DNA of 64,000 nt. Source: Salarchaeum japonicum. Its GTDB lineage: Archaea; Halobacteriota; Halobacteria; Halobacteriales; Halobacteriaceae. The DNA lies in the NCBI RefSeq assembly GCF_020614395.1, contig NZ_CP085324.1, positions 1,803,564 to 1,867,563 on the forward strand. The letters run 5' to 3'. Position numbers and translations under genes: made by a program. Below the pieces are notes generated by a model, which saw only the letters and a program-made list of their open reading frames with translations, was not told where the DNA came from and made no database searches. This document shows positions 33,244 to 42,699 of this stretch, in pieces (within the stretch, counting starts at the first letter, position 1; each line of letters starts with the position of its first letter).

Positions 33244-33996
33244 ATGGACGAGTCCGAGTTGGCGCCGGCGGTGCGGTCGATTCTCGACGCCGCGCGCGCG
33301 AGAACACACGACGGCGAGCGGCTCTCGGTCGAACCGCGGTCGCTCACCGACGCGTTCGCGGCCGCGGAGGCCGACGGCCGCGTCCCGCTCATCGCGGAAG
33401 TGAAACCCACGAGCCCCACCACCGACGGCACGCGCGAGGTCGACCCGGTCGCGGCGGCGGAGGCGATGGTCGCGGGCGGCGCGGCCGCGCTCTCCGTGCT
33501 CACGGAACCCGCGCACTTCGGCGGGAGCACGGAGACGCTCGAACGCGTGCGGGAGGCGGTGGACGTGCCAGTCCTCCGGAAGGATTTCGTCGTGCGCGAG
33601 GAGCAACTGGACGCCGTCGAGGCGGACGTGGTGTTGCTCATCGCGCGGTTCGTGGACGACCTCGACGGCCTGCTCGCGGCGGCGCGCGACCGCGGGTTCC
33701 AGGTGCTCGTGGAGACGCACACCCGCCAGGAGGTCGCGCGGGCGCTCGCCGCCGGCGCGGACGTCGTCGGCGTGAACAACCGCGACCTCGGGAAGCTCGA
33801 AGTCGACCTCGAAACGTTCGAGTCGGTGGCCCCCGAGGTACCTGATAGCGTGACGACGGTCGCGGAGAGCGGAATCAGCACGCGAGACGACGTGCGGCGG
33901 ATGCGGGCGGCGGGCGCGGACGCCCTGCTCGTCGGCTCGGCCGTGATGGACGACACGCCCGACGCAATCCGGGAGAACACGCGAGACCTAACATGA
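33244..33996 (+). CDS. trpC: Indole-3-glycerol phosphate synthase
   Basis: The enzyme closes the indole ring of CdRP in tryptophan synthesis. It has 250 residues and a TIM barrel. Motifs are [20 protein letters not shown] (substrate loop and general acid Lys), [36 protein letters not shown] and [15 protein letters not shown] short N-terminal helix is present. It is the first gene of trpC-trpB-trpA. Its stop overlaps the trpB start by 4 nt (ATGA). Confidence 0.96.
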   Translation: MDESELAPAVRSILDAARARTHDGERLSVEPRSLTDAFAAAEADGRVPLIAEVKPTSPTTDGTREVDPVAAAEAMVAGGAAALSVLTEPAHFGGSTETLERVREAVDVPVLRKDFVVREEQLDAVEADVVLLIARFVDDLDGLLAAARDRGFQVLVETHTRQEVARALAAGADVVGVNNRDLGKLEVDLETFESVAPEVPDSVTTVAESGISTRDDVRRMRAAGADALLVGSAVMDDTPDAIRENTRDLT

Positions 33997-35252
33997 GTCA
34001 GAAAACGTTCGGCGACTACGGCGGACAGTACGTCCCCGAGGCCCTGATGCCCGCGCTGACGGAACTCGAGGACGCCTACCAGCGCTACGTGCTGGAGAAC
34101 GAGGACGGCTTCGTCGACGAGTTCGAGGAGCGCCTCCGCGACTTCGGCGGCCGCCCGACGCCGCTCCAGCGCGCGGACAACCTCTCCGAGCGCTACGGCT
34201 TCGACGTGTACCTCAAGCGCGAAGACCTGGTGCACGGCGGCGCGCACAAGCTCAACAACGCGCTCGGGCAGGCCCTGCTCGCGAAGTACATGGGGAAAGA
34301 ACGCGTCATCGCGGAGACGGGCGCGGGCCAGCACGGCACCGCGACGGCGATGGCGTGCGCCAGCCTCGATTTGGACTGCGAGATTTACATGGGCCGCACG
34401 GACATCAACCGCCAGCGGCCGAACGTCTACCGGATGCGCATCCACGGCGCGGACGTGAACCCCGTAGACATCGGGTCGGGGACGCTGAAGGAGGCGACGA
34501 ACGAGGCGATGCGGGACTGGTCGCGCACGGTCGAGGACACGCACTACGTCATCGGGAGCGTGGTCGGCCCGCACCCGTTCCCGACGATGGTGCGGGACTT
34601 CCAGTCCGTCATCAGCGAGGAGGCGCGCGAGCAGTTCAGAGCGCAGGTCGGCCGGCTCCCCGAGGCCGTTATCGCGTGTGCGGGCGGTGGGTCGAACACG
34701 ATGGGCGCGTTCCACCACTTCGTGGACGACGAGGACGTGGACCTCTACGCGGTCGAGGCGGGCGGAAGCGGCCTCGGCGTCGATAACGAGGAGTCGTACG
34801 CGCCGAACTCCGCGAGCCTCGGCACGGGCACGGAGGGCGTGTTGCACGGCGCGCGAACCAAGCTCCTCCAGACGCCGGAGGGCCAGATCGTGGAGTCCCA
34901 TTCGGTCTCCGCCGGCCTCGACTACGCCGGCGTCGGCCCCGAACTCGCCTACCTCGTGGACGAGGGCCGCGTCACGCCCGTGAACGTGGACGACGACGCG
35001 GCGCTGAACGCGTTCCACCGGCTCGCCACCCGTGAGGGAATCATCCCCGCGCTCGAATCCAGTCACGCGCTCGCGTACCTGGAGGAGTACGCCGAGCAAC
35101 GCTCCGCGGAACACGCGAGCGGCGATGCGCCGCGAGCGGGGCCGGTGATGGTGAACGTCTCCGGTCGCGGGGACAAAGACCTCGACACGGTCATCGAGGA
35201 GTCCACGGAGCGCGACATCGCGAACGCGCCCGACATGGAGGTGTACCAGTGA
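33993..35252 (+). CDS. trpB: Tryptophan synthase beta subunit
   Basis: This PLP enzyme condenses indole with serine. It has 419 residues, of the TrpB1 type that pairs with TrpA. The start [20 protein letters not shown] is canonical. The PLP lysine is K86 in [19 protein letters not shown]. The phosphate-binding loop is [15 protein letters not shown]. The COMM-like region has [17 protein letters not shown] short insertion near the C-terminus ([10 protein letters not shown]) is unusual but away from the active site. The stop overlaps trpA's GTG start. Confidence 0.97.
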   Translation: MSQKTFGDYGGQYVPEALMPALTELEDAYQRYVLENEDGFVDEFEERLRDFGGRPTPLQRADNLSERYGFDVYLKREDLVHGGAHKLNNALGQALLAKYMGKERVIAETGAGQHGTATAMACASLDLDCEIYMGRTDINRQRPNVYRMRIHGADVNPVDIGSGTLKEATNEAMRDWSRTVEDTHYVIGSVVGPHPFPTMVRDFQSVISEEAREQFRAQVGRLPEAVIACAGGGSNTMGAFHHFVDDEDVDLYAVEAGGSGLGVDNEESYAPNSASLGTGTEGVLHGARTKLLQTPEGQIVESHSVSAGLDYAGVGPELAYLVDEGRVTPVNVDDDAALNAFHRLATREGIIPALESSHALAYLEEYAEQRSAEHASGDAPRAGPVMVNVSGRGDKDLDTVIEESTERDIANAPDMEVYQ

Positions 35253-36127
35253 GCGACCTCGCGTCGGCGTTCGACGGCGAACCCGCGCTCGTCTCGTACA
35301 TCGCCGCCGGCGACCCCAGCGCCGAGCAGACGAAAGAGTACGTGCACGCGCTCGTCGAGGGCGGGAGCGACGTCATCGAACTCGGCCTGCCCTTCTCGGA
35401 GCCTATCGCGGAGGGCCCGACGATTCAGAGGGCCGTGAAGCGCGCGCTCGACGCCGGGATGACGCCCGAGCGCTACCTCGACCTCGTGCGCGAACTCCGC
35501 GAGGAGGGCGTCGAGGTGCCGCTCGTCTGCATGACGTACTACAACCTCCTGCTCCAGCACGGGCAGGCGTCGCGGAGCGACGACGACCGAGCGAGCGCGG
35601 CGGGATGCGACGCGCGAGCGTCCCCCGAGGCGTTCGTCGCGGACGCCGCCGACGCGGGTATCGACGGCTTCGTCATCCCGGACTTGCCGGTGGACGAGGC
35701 GGACGACCTGAAGGCGGCGTGCGACGAGCACGGCCTCGACCTGGTGTTCATCGTCGCGCCGACGACGACGGACGACCGGCTCGAACGGATGCTGTCGAAG
35801 GCGTCCGGGTTCGTGTACGTGCAGGGCCGGATGGGGACGACGGGCGCGCGCGACGACGTGAGCGAGGACGCGCACGGGAGCCTCGACCGGCTCCGGAAAT
35901 CGACTATTCCGAAGGCGGTCGGGTTCGGTATCAGCGCGGGCGAGCACGCCCGGGAAATCGTCGCGGGCGGCGCGGACGGCATCATCGTCGGGAGCGCGTT
36001 CGTCGACCTCATCGCCGAGCACGCCGCGGACGGGACGGCGGCGGAGCGGTTGCGGGAGAAGGCGCGGGAGTTGAAGGACGGAGCGGTCGCGGGCGCGAAA
36101 GAGACGCCGGAATCACAATCGACATAG
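35249..36127 (+). CDS. trpA: Tryptophan synthase alpha subunit
   Basis: The subunit splits indole-3-glycerol phosphate to indole for TrpB. It has 292 residues and starts with GTG overlapping the trpB stop. The catalytic Glu is E44 in [20 protein letters not shown]. The second acid, Asp60 in E. coli, is Glu55 here, a change I believe is common in haloarchaea but could not check. After the [15 protein letters not shown] strand there is a polar insertion of about 18 residues ([18 protein letters not shown]). It lies before the [20 protein letters not shown] segment, probably a surface loop near the TrpB interface. Phosphate-binding [11 protein letters not shown] and [11 protein letters not shown] are intact. 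Confidence 0.95.
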   Translation: MSDLASAFDGEPALVSYIAAGDPSAEQTKEYVHALVEGGSDVIELGLPFSEPIAEGPTIQRAVKRALDAGMTPERYLDLVRELREEGVEVPLVCMTYYNLLLQHGQASRSDDDRASAAGCDARASPEAFVADAADAGIDGFVIPDLPVDEADDLKAACDEHGLDLVFIVAPTTTDDRLERMLSKASGFVYVQGRMGTTGARDDVSEDAHGSLDRLRKSTIPKAVGFGISAGEHAREIVAGGADGIIVGSAFVDLIAEHAADGTAAERLREKARELKDGAVAGAKETPESQST

Positions 36128-36151
36128 CCACCCCTTTGCTACACAGTATCA

Positions 36152-36937
36152 ATGAATTCTACCGGGAAATCCGCACGACTCGACCGAATCAGCACAGGAG
36201 AGAAGCTCGTGACGATTCCGATGGACCACGGCATCACGCTCGGGGCCGTAGACGGCCTGAAGGACATCGAATCCACCATCGACGCCGTCACCAGGGGCGG
36301 CGCTGACGCCGTGCTCACGCAGAAGGGTATCGCGCCGCGCGTCCACCCGAACAAGAACGGAAAGGGCTACATCGTCCACCTGAACGCCTCGACGACCATC
36401 GGCCCGGACGCGAACGACAAACGCCGCACGGGCACGGTGGAGGAAGCGGTGCGGGCGGGCGCGGACGCCGTCTCCTTCCACATCAACGTCGGGAGCGACC
36501 ACGAACCCGACCAGCTCGCCGACCTCGCGCGCGTGACGGACGAGGCCGACCGGCTCGGCATCCCCGTGCTGGCGATGGCGTACGCGCGCGGCCCCGGCGT
36601 GGACGAACACGACGCGCGCAACCTCGGGCACGCCGTCCGACTCGCGGAGGAAGCGGGCGCGGACGTGGTGAAGACGGCGTACTCGGGCGACAGCGAGAGC
36701 TTCGAGCACGTCGTGGAGTCCACCGCGCGGCCGGTCATCATCGCGGGCGGCAGTCCGCAGGGCGACCTCGCGACCCTCGAAGCCGTGCGCGGCGCGATGG
36801 ACGCCGGCGCGAAGGGCGTCTCGATGGGACGCACGGTGTTCCAGCACGACGACCCGAAAGCCATCTCGGAGGCCGTCGCGGCGGTCGTGCACGACGACGC
36901 AGCGCCCGCGGACGCGCTCGACGCGGCCGGCCTGTAG
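36152..36937 (+). CDS. 2-Amino-3,7-dideoxy-D-threo-hept-6-ulosonate (ADTH) synthase
   Basis: This is the first enzyme of the archaeal alternative route to dehydroquinate. It condenses a deoxyhexulose phosphate with aspartate semialdehyde. It has 261 residues of the class I aldolase/DeoC fold. Motifs are LVTIPMDHGITLGAVDGL, the Schiff-base Lys in ADVVKTAYSGD and IIAGGSPQGDLATLE. The neighbour 50 bp downstream is DHQ synthase II, the next enzyme, which supports ADTH synthase over a fructose-bisphosphate aldolase role. It lies 24 bp after trpA and is probably in the same operon. Confidence 0.92.
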   Translation: MNSTGKSARLDRISTGEKLVTIPMDHGITLGAVDGLKDIESTIDAVTRGGADAVLTQKGIAPRVHPNKNGKGYIVHLNASTTIGPDANDKRRTGTVEEAVRAGADAVSFHINVGSDHEPDQLADLARVTDEADRLGIPVLAMAYARGPGVDEHDARNLGHAVRLAEEAGADVVKTAYSGDSESFEHVVESTARPVIIAGGSPQGDLATLEAVRGAMDAGAKGVSMGRTVFQHDDPKAISEAVAAVVHDDAAPADALDAAGL

Positions 36938-36987
36938 GACTGCCGGTATCCGCCACGTTCAAGCACGCCGGCCGAGAGGAGTCGAGT

Positions 36988-38154
36988 ATGACCGAACGCG
37001 CCGTCTGGCTGAAGGCGGACGACTCCGTCGGGGACTGGGAGACGCGGAAACGACGCATCACCGCGGGCCTGGAAGCCGGCGTGGACTGGGTGCTCGTGGA
37101 CGAATCGGACGTGGAGCGCGTCCGCGAACTCGGGAGCGTGAACGTCGCCGCGTTCGAGCGCGACGACGTGGACGTCATCGGGCAGGCCGAGGAGGAGACG
37201 GAAGCGGACTGTTACGTCGTCGGGAAGGACGGCGAGGGCGACGGCACGGTCGACCTCCCCAGCGATTTCTCGGGGAGCGCCGACCTCTCCGCGCTCCGCC
37301 GGAAGGACGACGTGGGCGGCGCGTACGTCCGCATCCTCGGGAAGGACTACGAGTCGTTCGCGGAGGCCGCGGCCGAGGAGGCCGCGTACACCATCGTCGT
37401 CGGCGAGGACTGGACCATCATTCCCCTCGAAAACCTCATCGCGCGCATCGGCGACGAGACGACGCTCGTCGCGGGCGTCACCACCGCCGAGGAGGCCGAG
37501 ACGGCGTTCGAGACGCTGGACATCGGCGCGGACGCCGTGCTCCTCGACTCCGACGACCCGGACGAGATTCGCCGCACGGTGCAGGTTCGGGACGCCGCTC
37601 GCCGCGAGACCCTCGACCTCGAATGGGCGACCGTCACCGCGGTGGAGGAGGCCGGGAGCGCCGACCGCGTCTGCGTCGATACGGGGACGCTGATGGACGA
37701 CGACGAGGGGATGCTCGTCGGCTCCATGTCCAGGGGTCTGTTCTTCGTGCACGCCGAGACCGCGGACTCGCCGTACGTCGCAAGCCGGCCGTTCCGCGTG
37801 AACGCCGGCGCGGTGCACGCGTACGTCCGCACGGCCGACGGCGGCACGAAGTACCTCGCGGAACTCGGGAGCGGCGACGACGTGCAGATAGTGGACACGG
37901 ACGGCCACACCCGCGAGGGCGTCGTGGGGCGCGCGAAAATCGAACGCCGCCCGATGTTCCGCGTCGAAGCGGAGACGGCGGCGGGCGACCGCATCGAGAC
38001 GCTCCTCCAGAACGCGGAGACCATCAAGGTCGCCACTCGCGAGGGCCGGACGGCGGTCACCGACCTCGAAGCGGGCGACGAGGTGAAGGTCTACCTCGAA
38101 GACGGCGGCCGGCACTTCGGCGAAGCCATCGAGGAGCGAATCATCGAACAGTAG
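36988..38154 (+). CDS. 3-Dehydroquinate synthase II
   Basis: The enzyme oxidatively deaminates and cyclises ADTH to 3-dehydroquinate, NAD-dependent. It replaces AroB in archaea. It has 388 residues, the usual length. Family features are [54 protein letters not shown] and the C-terminal [19 protein letters not shown]. With the upstream ADTH synthase and aroD it gives the first three steps to dehydroshikimate within 8 kb. Confidence 0.95.
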   Translation: MTERAVWLKADDSVGDWETRKRRITAGLEAGVDWVLVDESDVERVRELGSVNVAAFERDDVDVIGQAEEETEADCYVVGKDGEGDGTVDLPSDFSGSADLSALRRKDDVGGAYVRILGKDYESFAEAAAEEAAYTIVVGEDWTIIPLENLIARIGDETTLVAGVTTAEEAETAFETLDIGADAVLLDSDDPDEIRRTVQVRDAARRETLDLEWATVTAVEEAGSADRVCVDTGTLMDDDEGMLVGSMSRGLFFVHAETADSPYVASRPFRVNAGAVHAYVRTADGGTKYLAELGSGDDVQIVDTDGHTREGVVGRAKIERRPMFRVEAETAAGDRIETLLQNAETIKVATREGRTAVTDLEAGDEVKVYLEDGGRHFGEAIEERIIEQ

Positions 38155-38625
38155 TCAGCGGTACTCTTCTGCGGGCTGTGCGCCCGCGCCGGGTTCGGTG
38201 TGCCGGACGATGAACACGTCGTAGTAGTCGTCGGCGGCGACGCTACTCCCGACGCTACTCACCGAGGAGACGAGGTTGCCGGCGTTCTCGCTACCGACGA
38301 AGACGATGTTCGCGTCCTCCTCGCGCGCCATGCTCCGGACGTGCCGGGCGACCGCGCCGGCGGACGCGCGCCGCCCGAGGAGTTCGTGCCGGAAGTCGGC
38401 CTCGGGCGCGAGTTCCGCGACCGCCTCGTGAATCGCGCCAACGACCCGGTCGGCGTCGAACTCCTCCTCGTCGTCGAGCCAGCCGCGCTCCCGGGCACGC
38501 TCCGCGTTGCGTTCGACGACGGTGACGGCGACGAGTCGCTCGTCGAGCACGGACTGGAACTGGCGCGCGCGCCTGAGCGCCGCTCGGGACAACTCGGAGC
38601 CGTCGAACGGGACGACAATCGACAT
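38155..38625 (-). CDS. Universal stress protein (UspA family)
   Basis: The protein has 156 residues. It has an N-terminal strand SIVVPFDGSELSRAALRRA and a Rossmann-like Usp fold. The usual ATP loop Gly-X2-Gly-X9-Gly-Ser/Thr is only partly matched in FVGSENAGNLVSSVSSVGSS. DVFIVRH closes the fold. The start of the gene faces away from DHQ synthase II; the ends abut without a gap. Its role in stress is inferred from family. Confidence 0.85.
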   Translation of the reverse strand: MSIVVPFDGSELSRAALRRARQFQSVLDERLVAVTVVERNAERARERGWLDDEEEFDADRVVGAIHEAVAELAPEADFRHELLGRRASAGAVARHVRSMAREEDANIVFVGSENAGNLVSSVSSVGSSVAADDYYDVFIVRHTEPGAGAQPAEEYR

Positions 38626-38655
38626 ACGGACAACACGACGGCGACGACAATAGGC

Positions 38656-39117
38656 CTACTCGTTCTCGAACTCGTACGTACACCACGGACAGAAGTCGAG
38701 TTCCTCGTCGATTTCGCGCCCGCAGTTCGGGCAGGTCGCGGCGTCGTCCTCGCTCGCCGCGGCGTCCGCCCCGGGTTCCGCGTCCGCGCTACCGGGAGTG
38801 GGGACGGCGTCCGCGAGCGCCGCGTCGCGGTCTGCGGCCTGCGCGACCGCGAGGAAGTAGGCGTCGGCGGCGCTGAGAACGCGAATCACGAGCAATGCGA
38901 TAGTGAGTTCCATCGGGATGGTCGCCGTCTCGAACACCGCGAGTCCCTGCTCCTCGAACGCGGTGAGGAGTTCCGTCGGCGTGAGGAGGTACGCGATGGC
39001 GACGGCGAGGGTGACCCACGCGAACGCGCGAATCCACGCGCGGCGGTAGAGCTGGCCGAGACCGGGGTAGACGAACGAGAGGGCGGCGGCGAGGATGCCG
39101 CGTCGGTTCAGAGCCAC
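38656..39117 (-). CDS. Membrane protein with C-terminal zinc ribbon
   Basis: The protein has 153 residues. The N-terminus has GILAAALSFVYPGLGQLYRR, a motif of TM2-like/DUF5683-type membrane proteins. Two further helices follow (about 31-47, 65-90). An acidic Ala-rich linker leads to a zinc ribbon, CPNCGREIDEELDFCPWC, at about 129-146. It resembles haloarchaeal proteins I recall as DUF7575. The function is unknown. It lies 30 bp from the usp gene and from the CPBP gene, in one orientation. Confidence 0.8.
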   Translation of the reverse strand: MALNRRGILAAALSFVYPGLGQLYRRAWIRAFAWVTLAVAIAYLLTPTELLTAFEEQGLAVFETATIPMELTIALLVIRVLSAADAYFLAVAQAADRDAALADAVPTPGSADAEPGADAAASEDDAATCPNCGREIDEELDFCPWCTYEFENE

Positions 39118-39147
39118 GAGTACGCGAGTACTCCGCGCGCCGACTCC

Positions 39148-39831
39148 TTAATCCCCCCGGGTCGCGTGGCCGACGAGTTCGACGGCGTTCACGAGCGCGT
39201 GCGCGACGACGACGGCGACGAGGCTGTTCGTGAGGACGAAGACGGCGGCGAGCGCGACGCCGAGCACGCCGGCGACGACGACGCCGGCCACGCCCTGCGC
39301 GCCGTGCGCGAGGCCGAACAGGGCGCTGGAGAACGCGACCGCGACGACGACGGGCGTGTCGAACCCGGCGAGCACGCCGACCAAGGCGGCGCGGAAGAGC
39401 AGTTCCTCCGCGAGCGCCACCAGCGGCAGGACGCCGCCGAGCAACGCCACCCATCCCCGGGTGGACGCGGGCGTGAGGAGGTCGGTAAGGGCGTCCGAGT
39501 AGGGGACGCCGAGCGCGTCCGCGGCCCGCGCCGCCCCCGCGTTCCCGGCCGCGAGCACGACGCCGGCGAGCACGCCCGCGATCACCGCCTCGGGGAGCGG
39601 GCGCGTACCGACGCCGAGCAGGTCGCGGGGAACGTCGAACAGCCACGCCGTCGCCGCGACGACGACGAGGAGCGTGCCGTGCGTGAGCGCGACGTTCGCG
39701 TACAGCACGCCCGCCGACACGTCGGTCGTGTCCGGGACGGCGTCCGCCGGTGTCGCACGCGACAGCGCGACCACCGCGAACGCGAGGAAGACGCAGACGC
39801 CGAGGAACGCCGCAGTCGCGGGACTACTCAT
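39148..39831 (-). CDS. CPBP-family intramembrane protease
   Basis: This 227-residue membrane protein has about seven or eight helices. The ABI/CPBP catalytic residues are present: EExxxR in LVALAEELLFRAALVGVL, His in SALFGLAHGAQG and the C-terminal VVVAHALVNAVEL. Such Rce1-like proteases cleave membrane substrates or process small peptides. The substrate is unknown. It lies 46 bp from lonB in the same direction. Confidence 0.9.
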   Translation of the reverse strand: MSSPATAAFLGVCVFLAFAVVALSRATPADAVPDTTDVSAGVLYANVALTHGTLLVVVAATAWLFDVPRDLLGVGTRPLPEAVIAGVLAGVVLAAGNAGAARAADALGVPYSDALTDLLTPASTRGWVALLGGVLPLVALAEELLFRAALVGVLAGFDTPVVVAVAFSSALFGLAHGAQGVAGVVVAGVLGVALAAVFVLTNSLVAVVVAHALVNAVELVGHATRGD

Positions 39832-39877
39832 TCGTGAATGCTACACGACACGGTATCAAAAACGGGACGGAAGCGAT

Positions 39878-41920
39878 TTACTGGGGGCTCGGACTGCTGT
39901 TCGGGCCGACCTGCTGGTCGAGCGCCTTCCCCGTGATGGACTTCAGGCGCGTGACGAGCGAGTCCTTCTCGGGTTCCCCGACGAGCGCCACGTCCAGCAC
40001 TTCGCTGAGGTGGCTGACGGGGATGACCTCTATCTCGTCCTTGTACTCGTCCTCGATCATCACGTCCTGTTCGTTCGCCTTCGGGATGATGACCTTATCA
40101 CAGCCGGCTTTCGCCGCGGCCTCGATCTTGTGCGTGACGCCGCCGACGGGCAGCACGTCCCCGCGGACGCTGAGGCTGCCGGTCATCGCGAGACTCTGGT
40201 CGATGGGGATGTCCTCCAGCGCGCTGATGACGGCCGTCGCGACCGTAATCGAGGCGGAGTCGCCCTCGACGCCCTCGTAGGACTGCACGAACTGGATGTG
40301 GATGTCCTTGTCCGCGATGGACTCGCCCGTGTACTTCTTGATGATGGCGGAGACGTTCTCCACGGCCTCCTGGGCGATTTCCTGGAGTTTCCCGGTGGCG
40401 AAGATTTCGCCGCCCTCGCCCTGCCGGGGCGTGACCTCGGCCATGACGGGCATCATGATACCGGAGTCGCCGCCCATCACCGCGAGTCCGTTGACGCGGC
40501 CGACCGCGTCCTGCTCCGTCGCGCGGAGTTCGTAGTCCTTCCGGCGCTCGATGTAGTCGTCCGCGACCTGCTGTTCGATGCTCCGCGAGCGCTTCTTCGC
40601 CTCCAGGACGTCCGCGCGCTGGGTCTTCTCGTGGCCCTTCGACTTCGCGATGTCGCCCGCGACGCGGACGAGACCGCCGAGGTTCCGGAGTTCGAGCGTC
40701 AGGCTGTCCTTCCGGCCGGCGCGGCGCTTCGCTTCGAGGATGATTTCGCTCACCGCGTCCGGTTCGAAGTGCGGGAGGCGGCCGTCGTTCTCCACCTCTT
40801 GGGCGACGAACCGCGCGTACTTCCGCCGCATCTCCGGGGTGTCGTCGATGGTGTCCTCCATGTACACCTCGTACCCGTACCCCTTGATGCGGGAGCGGAG
40901 CGCGGGGTGCATGTTCTCCATCGCGTCCATGTTCCCGGCGGCGACCATGATGAAGTCGCAGGGGACGGGTTCGGTCTGCACCATCGCGCCCGAACTGCGC
41001 TCGGACTGGCCGGTGATGGAGAACTCGCCCTCCTGAATCGCCGTCATCAGCTTCTGCTGGCTGCGGACGTCGAGCGTGTTGATTTCGTCGAGGAACAACA
41101 CGCCCTTGTTCGCCTCGTGAATCGCGCCGGACTCCACGCGTTCGTGCGCGGGCGTCCCCATTCCGCCGGACTGGAAGGGGTCGTGGCGCACGTCGCCGAG
41201 GAGCGCGCCGGCGTGCGCGCCGGTCGCGTCCTTGAACGGCGCGGTCTGCCGGTCGGCGTTGTTGATGAGGAGTTTCGGCACCATCGCGTCCCCGCCCTGG
41301 TTCGTGTAGCGGAACGCGAAGTAGAGGATACCGGCCGCGAGAATCCCCATCAGCGGCTGGAACGCGATGAGGAACGCGTACCCGATGACGACCGCGATGA
41401 TGACCCACATCAACAGCGACCGCATCTGGTTGCGTTTACGGGACTCCTCGCGGTGGGCTTCCACAATCTGGTCGCCCTTCCCCGCGGGGACGGTGCGAAC
41501 TTTCGGTTCGTTCGAGTCGTCGGGGTTGTGGTAGACGAGGATGTCCTGGAGGTTCTCCTTCGGGAGGAGCTGGCTCATCGCCTTCGCCAGCATGGACTTC
41601 CCCGTTCCCGGCGACCCGATCATCATCACGTGACGGTGCTGTTTCGCCGCCCGCAGCACGATGTCGCGGGCGTCCTCCTGGCCGATGACTTGGTCGACCA
41701 GGCGGTCCGGGACCTTGATGTCCGAGGTGTCGTCGACCTTGAGGCCGCCGAGGAGGTCGTCCTCCGCCGCGTCCTCGTCGATTTCGACGTCACCCTCGAC
41801 GTCGACCTCGCTACCGAGGTCTTCGAGGTCCCCGATGGGGTCAGCAGGCTCCTCGGGTTCGTTCCCGTGGCTGCCGTACTCGTTCTCGGGGGGTGAGTCT
41901 GTCGGGGGCTCGTTGCTCAT
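39878..41920 (-). CDS. lonB: ATP-dependent membrane protease LonB
   Basis: This essential archaeal Lon degrades proteins at the membrane, including phytoene synthase in Haloferax. It has 680 residues. Walker A is GSPGTGKS (102-109) and Walker B is GVLFLDEIN (273-281). Between them two membrane helices (about 166-183 and 186-204) anchor it, the mark of LonB. The protease domain has the Ser555/Lys598 dyad ([15 protein letters not shown] and [14 protein letters not shown]), 43 residues apart as in other Lon proteases. The N-terminal 60 residues are acidic and probably disordered. The promoter has an inverted repeat around its TATA box. Confidence 0.98.
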   Translation of the reverse strand: MSNEPPTDSPPENEYGSHGNEPEEPADPIGDLEDLGSEVDVEGDVEIDEDAAEDDLLGGLKVDDTSDIKVPDRLVDQVIGQEDARDIVLRAAKQHRHVMMIGSPGTGKSMLAKAMSQLLPKENLQDILVYHNPDDSNEPKVRTVPAGKGDQIVEAHREESRKRNQMRSLLMWVIIAVVIGYAFLIAFQPLMGILAAGILYFAFRYTNQGGDAMVPKLLINNADRQTAPFKDATGAHAGALLGDVRHDPFQSGGMGTPAHERVESGAIHEANKGVLFLDEINTLDVRSQQKLMTAIQEGEFSITGQSERSSGAMVQTEPVPCDFIMVAAGNMDAMENMHPALRSRIKGYGYEVYMEDTIDDTPEMRRKYARFVAQEVENDGRLPHFEPDAVSEIILEAKRRAGRKDSLTLELRNLGGLVRVAGDIAKSKGHEKTQRADVLEAKKRSRSIEQQVADDYIERRKDYELRATEQDAVGRVNGLAVMGGDSGIMMPVMAEVTPRQGEGGEIFATGKLQEIAQEAVENVSAIIKKYTGESIADKDIHIQFVQSYEGVEGDSASITVATAVISALEDIPIDQSLAMTGSLSVRGDVLPVGGVTHKIEAAAKAGCDKVIIPKANEQDVMIEDEYKDEIEVIPVSHLSEVLDVALVGEPEKDSLVTRLKSITGKALDQQVGPNSSPSPQ

Positions 41921-41943
41921 AGAAGTCTACTCAGTACACGAAG

Positions 41944-41977
41944 GGAGGGTCGGGCGACTGATATACTTTCTCCCTCC
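41944..41977 (-). promoter_or_regulatory. lonB promoter: inverted repeat flanking the TATA box
   Basis: Arms GGAGGG (41944-41949) and CCCTCC (41972-41977) flank a TATA-like element that reads AGTATATC on the minus strand (41960-41967). The predicted transcript would have a leader of about 15 nt before the lonB ATG. A protein bound to both arms would cover the TATA box. The rest of the gap to nadM (to 42095) holds its own TATA-like CGCTTATGCG near 42058-42067. Confidence 0.4.
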
Positions 41978-42095
41978 GGCGAACGCGCGAGCGCCGTAAT
42001 CAGCCGCGTAGAGCCGCTAGAACGCCGTTCTCGATTCGGGAGGTGTCGCGGACTCGTCACGCTTATGCGGACGCGCCCGCTCTGTCCGCTAACGA

Positions 42096-42608
42096 ATGAC
42101 GCGCGGGTTCTACATCGGCCGATTCCAGCCGTACCACGAGGGCCACCATCGCGTCGTCGAAGCCATCTCCGACGAAGTGGACGAACTCGTCGTCGGCGTC
42201 GGAAGCGGCGACAAATCCCACAGCACGCGCAACCCCTTCACGGCGGGCGAGCGCGTGATGATGATAACGAAAGCGCTCGTGGACGTGGACGTCGTCACGT
42301 ACGTCGTCCCCATCGAGGACATCAACCGGAACGCCGTCTGGGTGAGCCACGTCCAGTCCATGACCCCGAAGTTCGACGTGGCGTACTCCAACAACCCCCT
42401 CGTCATCCGGCTGTTCGGCGAGGCCGGCGTCGAAGTCCGCCAGTCCCCGATGTTCGAACGCGACGTGCTGGAGGGAACCGAAATCCGCAACCGAATGGTG
42501 CAGGACGAGGACTGGCGCGAACTCGTCCCCGACCCCGTCGCCGGCGTCATCGACGAAATCGACGGCATCGAACGCATCCGCCAAGTCAGCGACACCGACG
42601 CCGGATAG
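42096..42608 (+). CDS. nadM: Nicotinamide-nucleotide adenylyltransferase, archaeal type
   Basis: The reaction is NMN + ATP to NAD + pyrophosphate. It has 170 residues. The nucleotidyltransferase motif is GFYIGRFQPYHEGHHRVV, with the (H/T)xGH variant HEGH. The second motif is EGTEIRNRM, in place of bacterial ISSTxxR. VGSGDKSHSTRNPFTAGERV is typical of archaeal NMNATs. It diverges from lonB, and its end is 3 nt from the repeat array upstream of the TRIC gene. Confidence 0.95.
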   Translation: MTRGFYIGRFQPYHEGHHRVVEAISDEVDELVVGVGSGDKSHSTRNPFTAGERVMMITKALVDVDVVTYVVPIEDINRNAVWVSHVQSMTPKFDVAYSNNPLVIRLFGEAGVEVRQSPMFERDVLEGTEIRNRMVQDEDWRELVPDPVAGVIDEIDGIERIRQVSDTDAG

Positions 42609-42611
42609 GAG

Positions 42612-42656
42612 ATGGACGTCTTCGACGTGATGAACAACGTCAGACCGAAGGCCTGA
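42612..42656 (+). CDS. Leader open frame 1 (14 codons)
   Basis: This short frame reads MDVFDVMNNVRPKA and stops within the unit-1 hairpin. Its first eight residues equal those of the downstream channel protein except Asp for Asn at position 2. The ATG lies 3 nt after the nadM stop, so ribosomes finishing nadM could re-initiate here. Translation is not proven; it may be a relic of duplication. Confidence 0.3.
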   Translation: MDVFDVMNNVRPKA

Positions 42657-42665
42657 CTGGCGCAC

Positions 42666-42699
42666 AACACCGAATACCTGCATGGACGTATTCGGTGTT
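42666..42699 (+). promoter_or_regulatory. 11-bp inverted repeat enclosing the second leader ATG
   Basis: AACACCGAATA (42666-42676) and TATTCGGTGTT (42689-42699) are perfectly complementary. The 12-nt loop contains the ATG of leader frame 2 (42682-42684). In RNA this stem would present or hide that start codon. It can coexist with both neighbouring hairpins. Confidence 0.55.
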
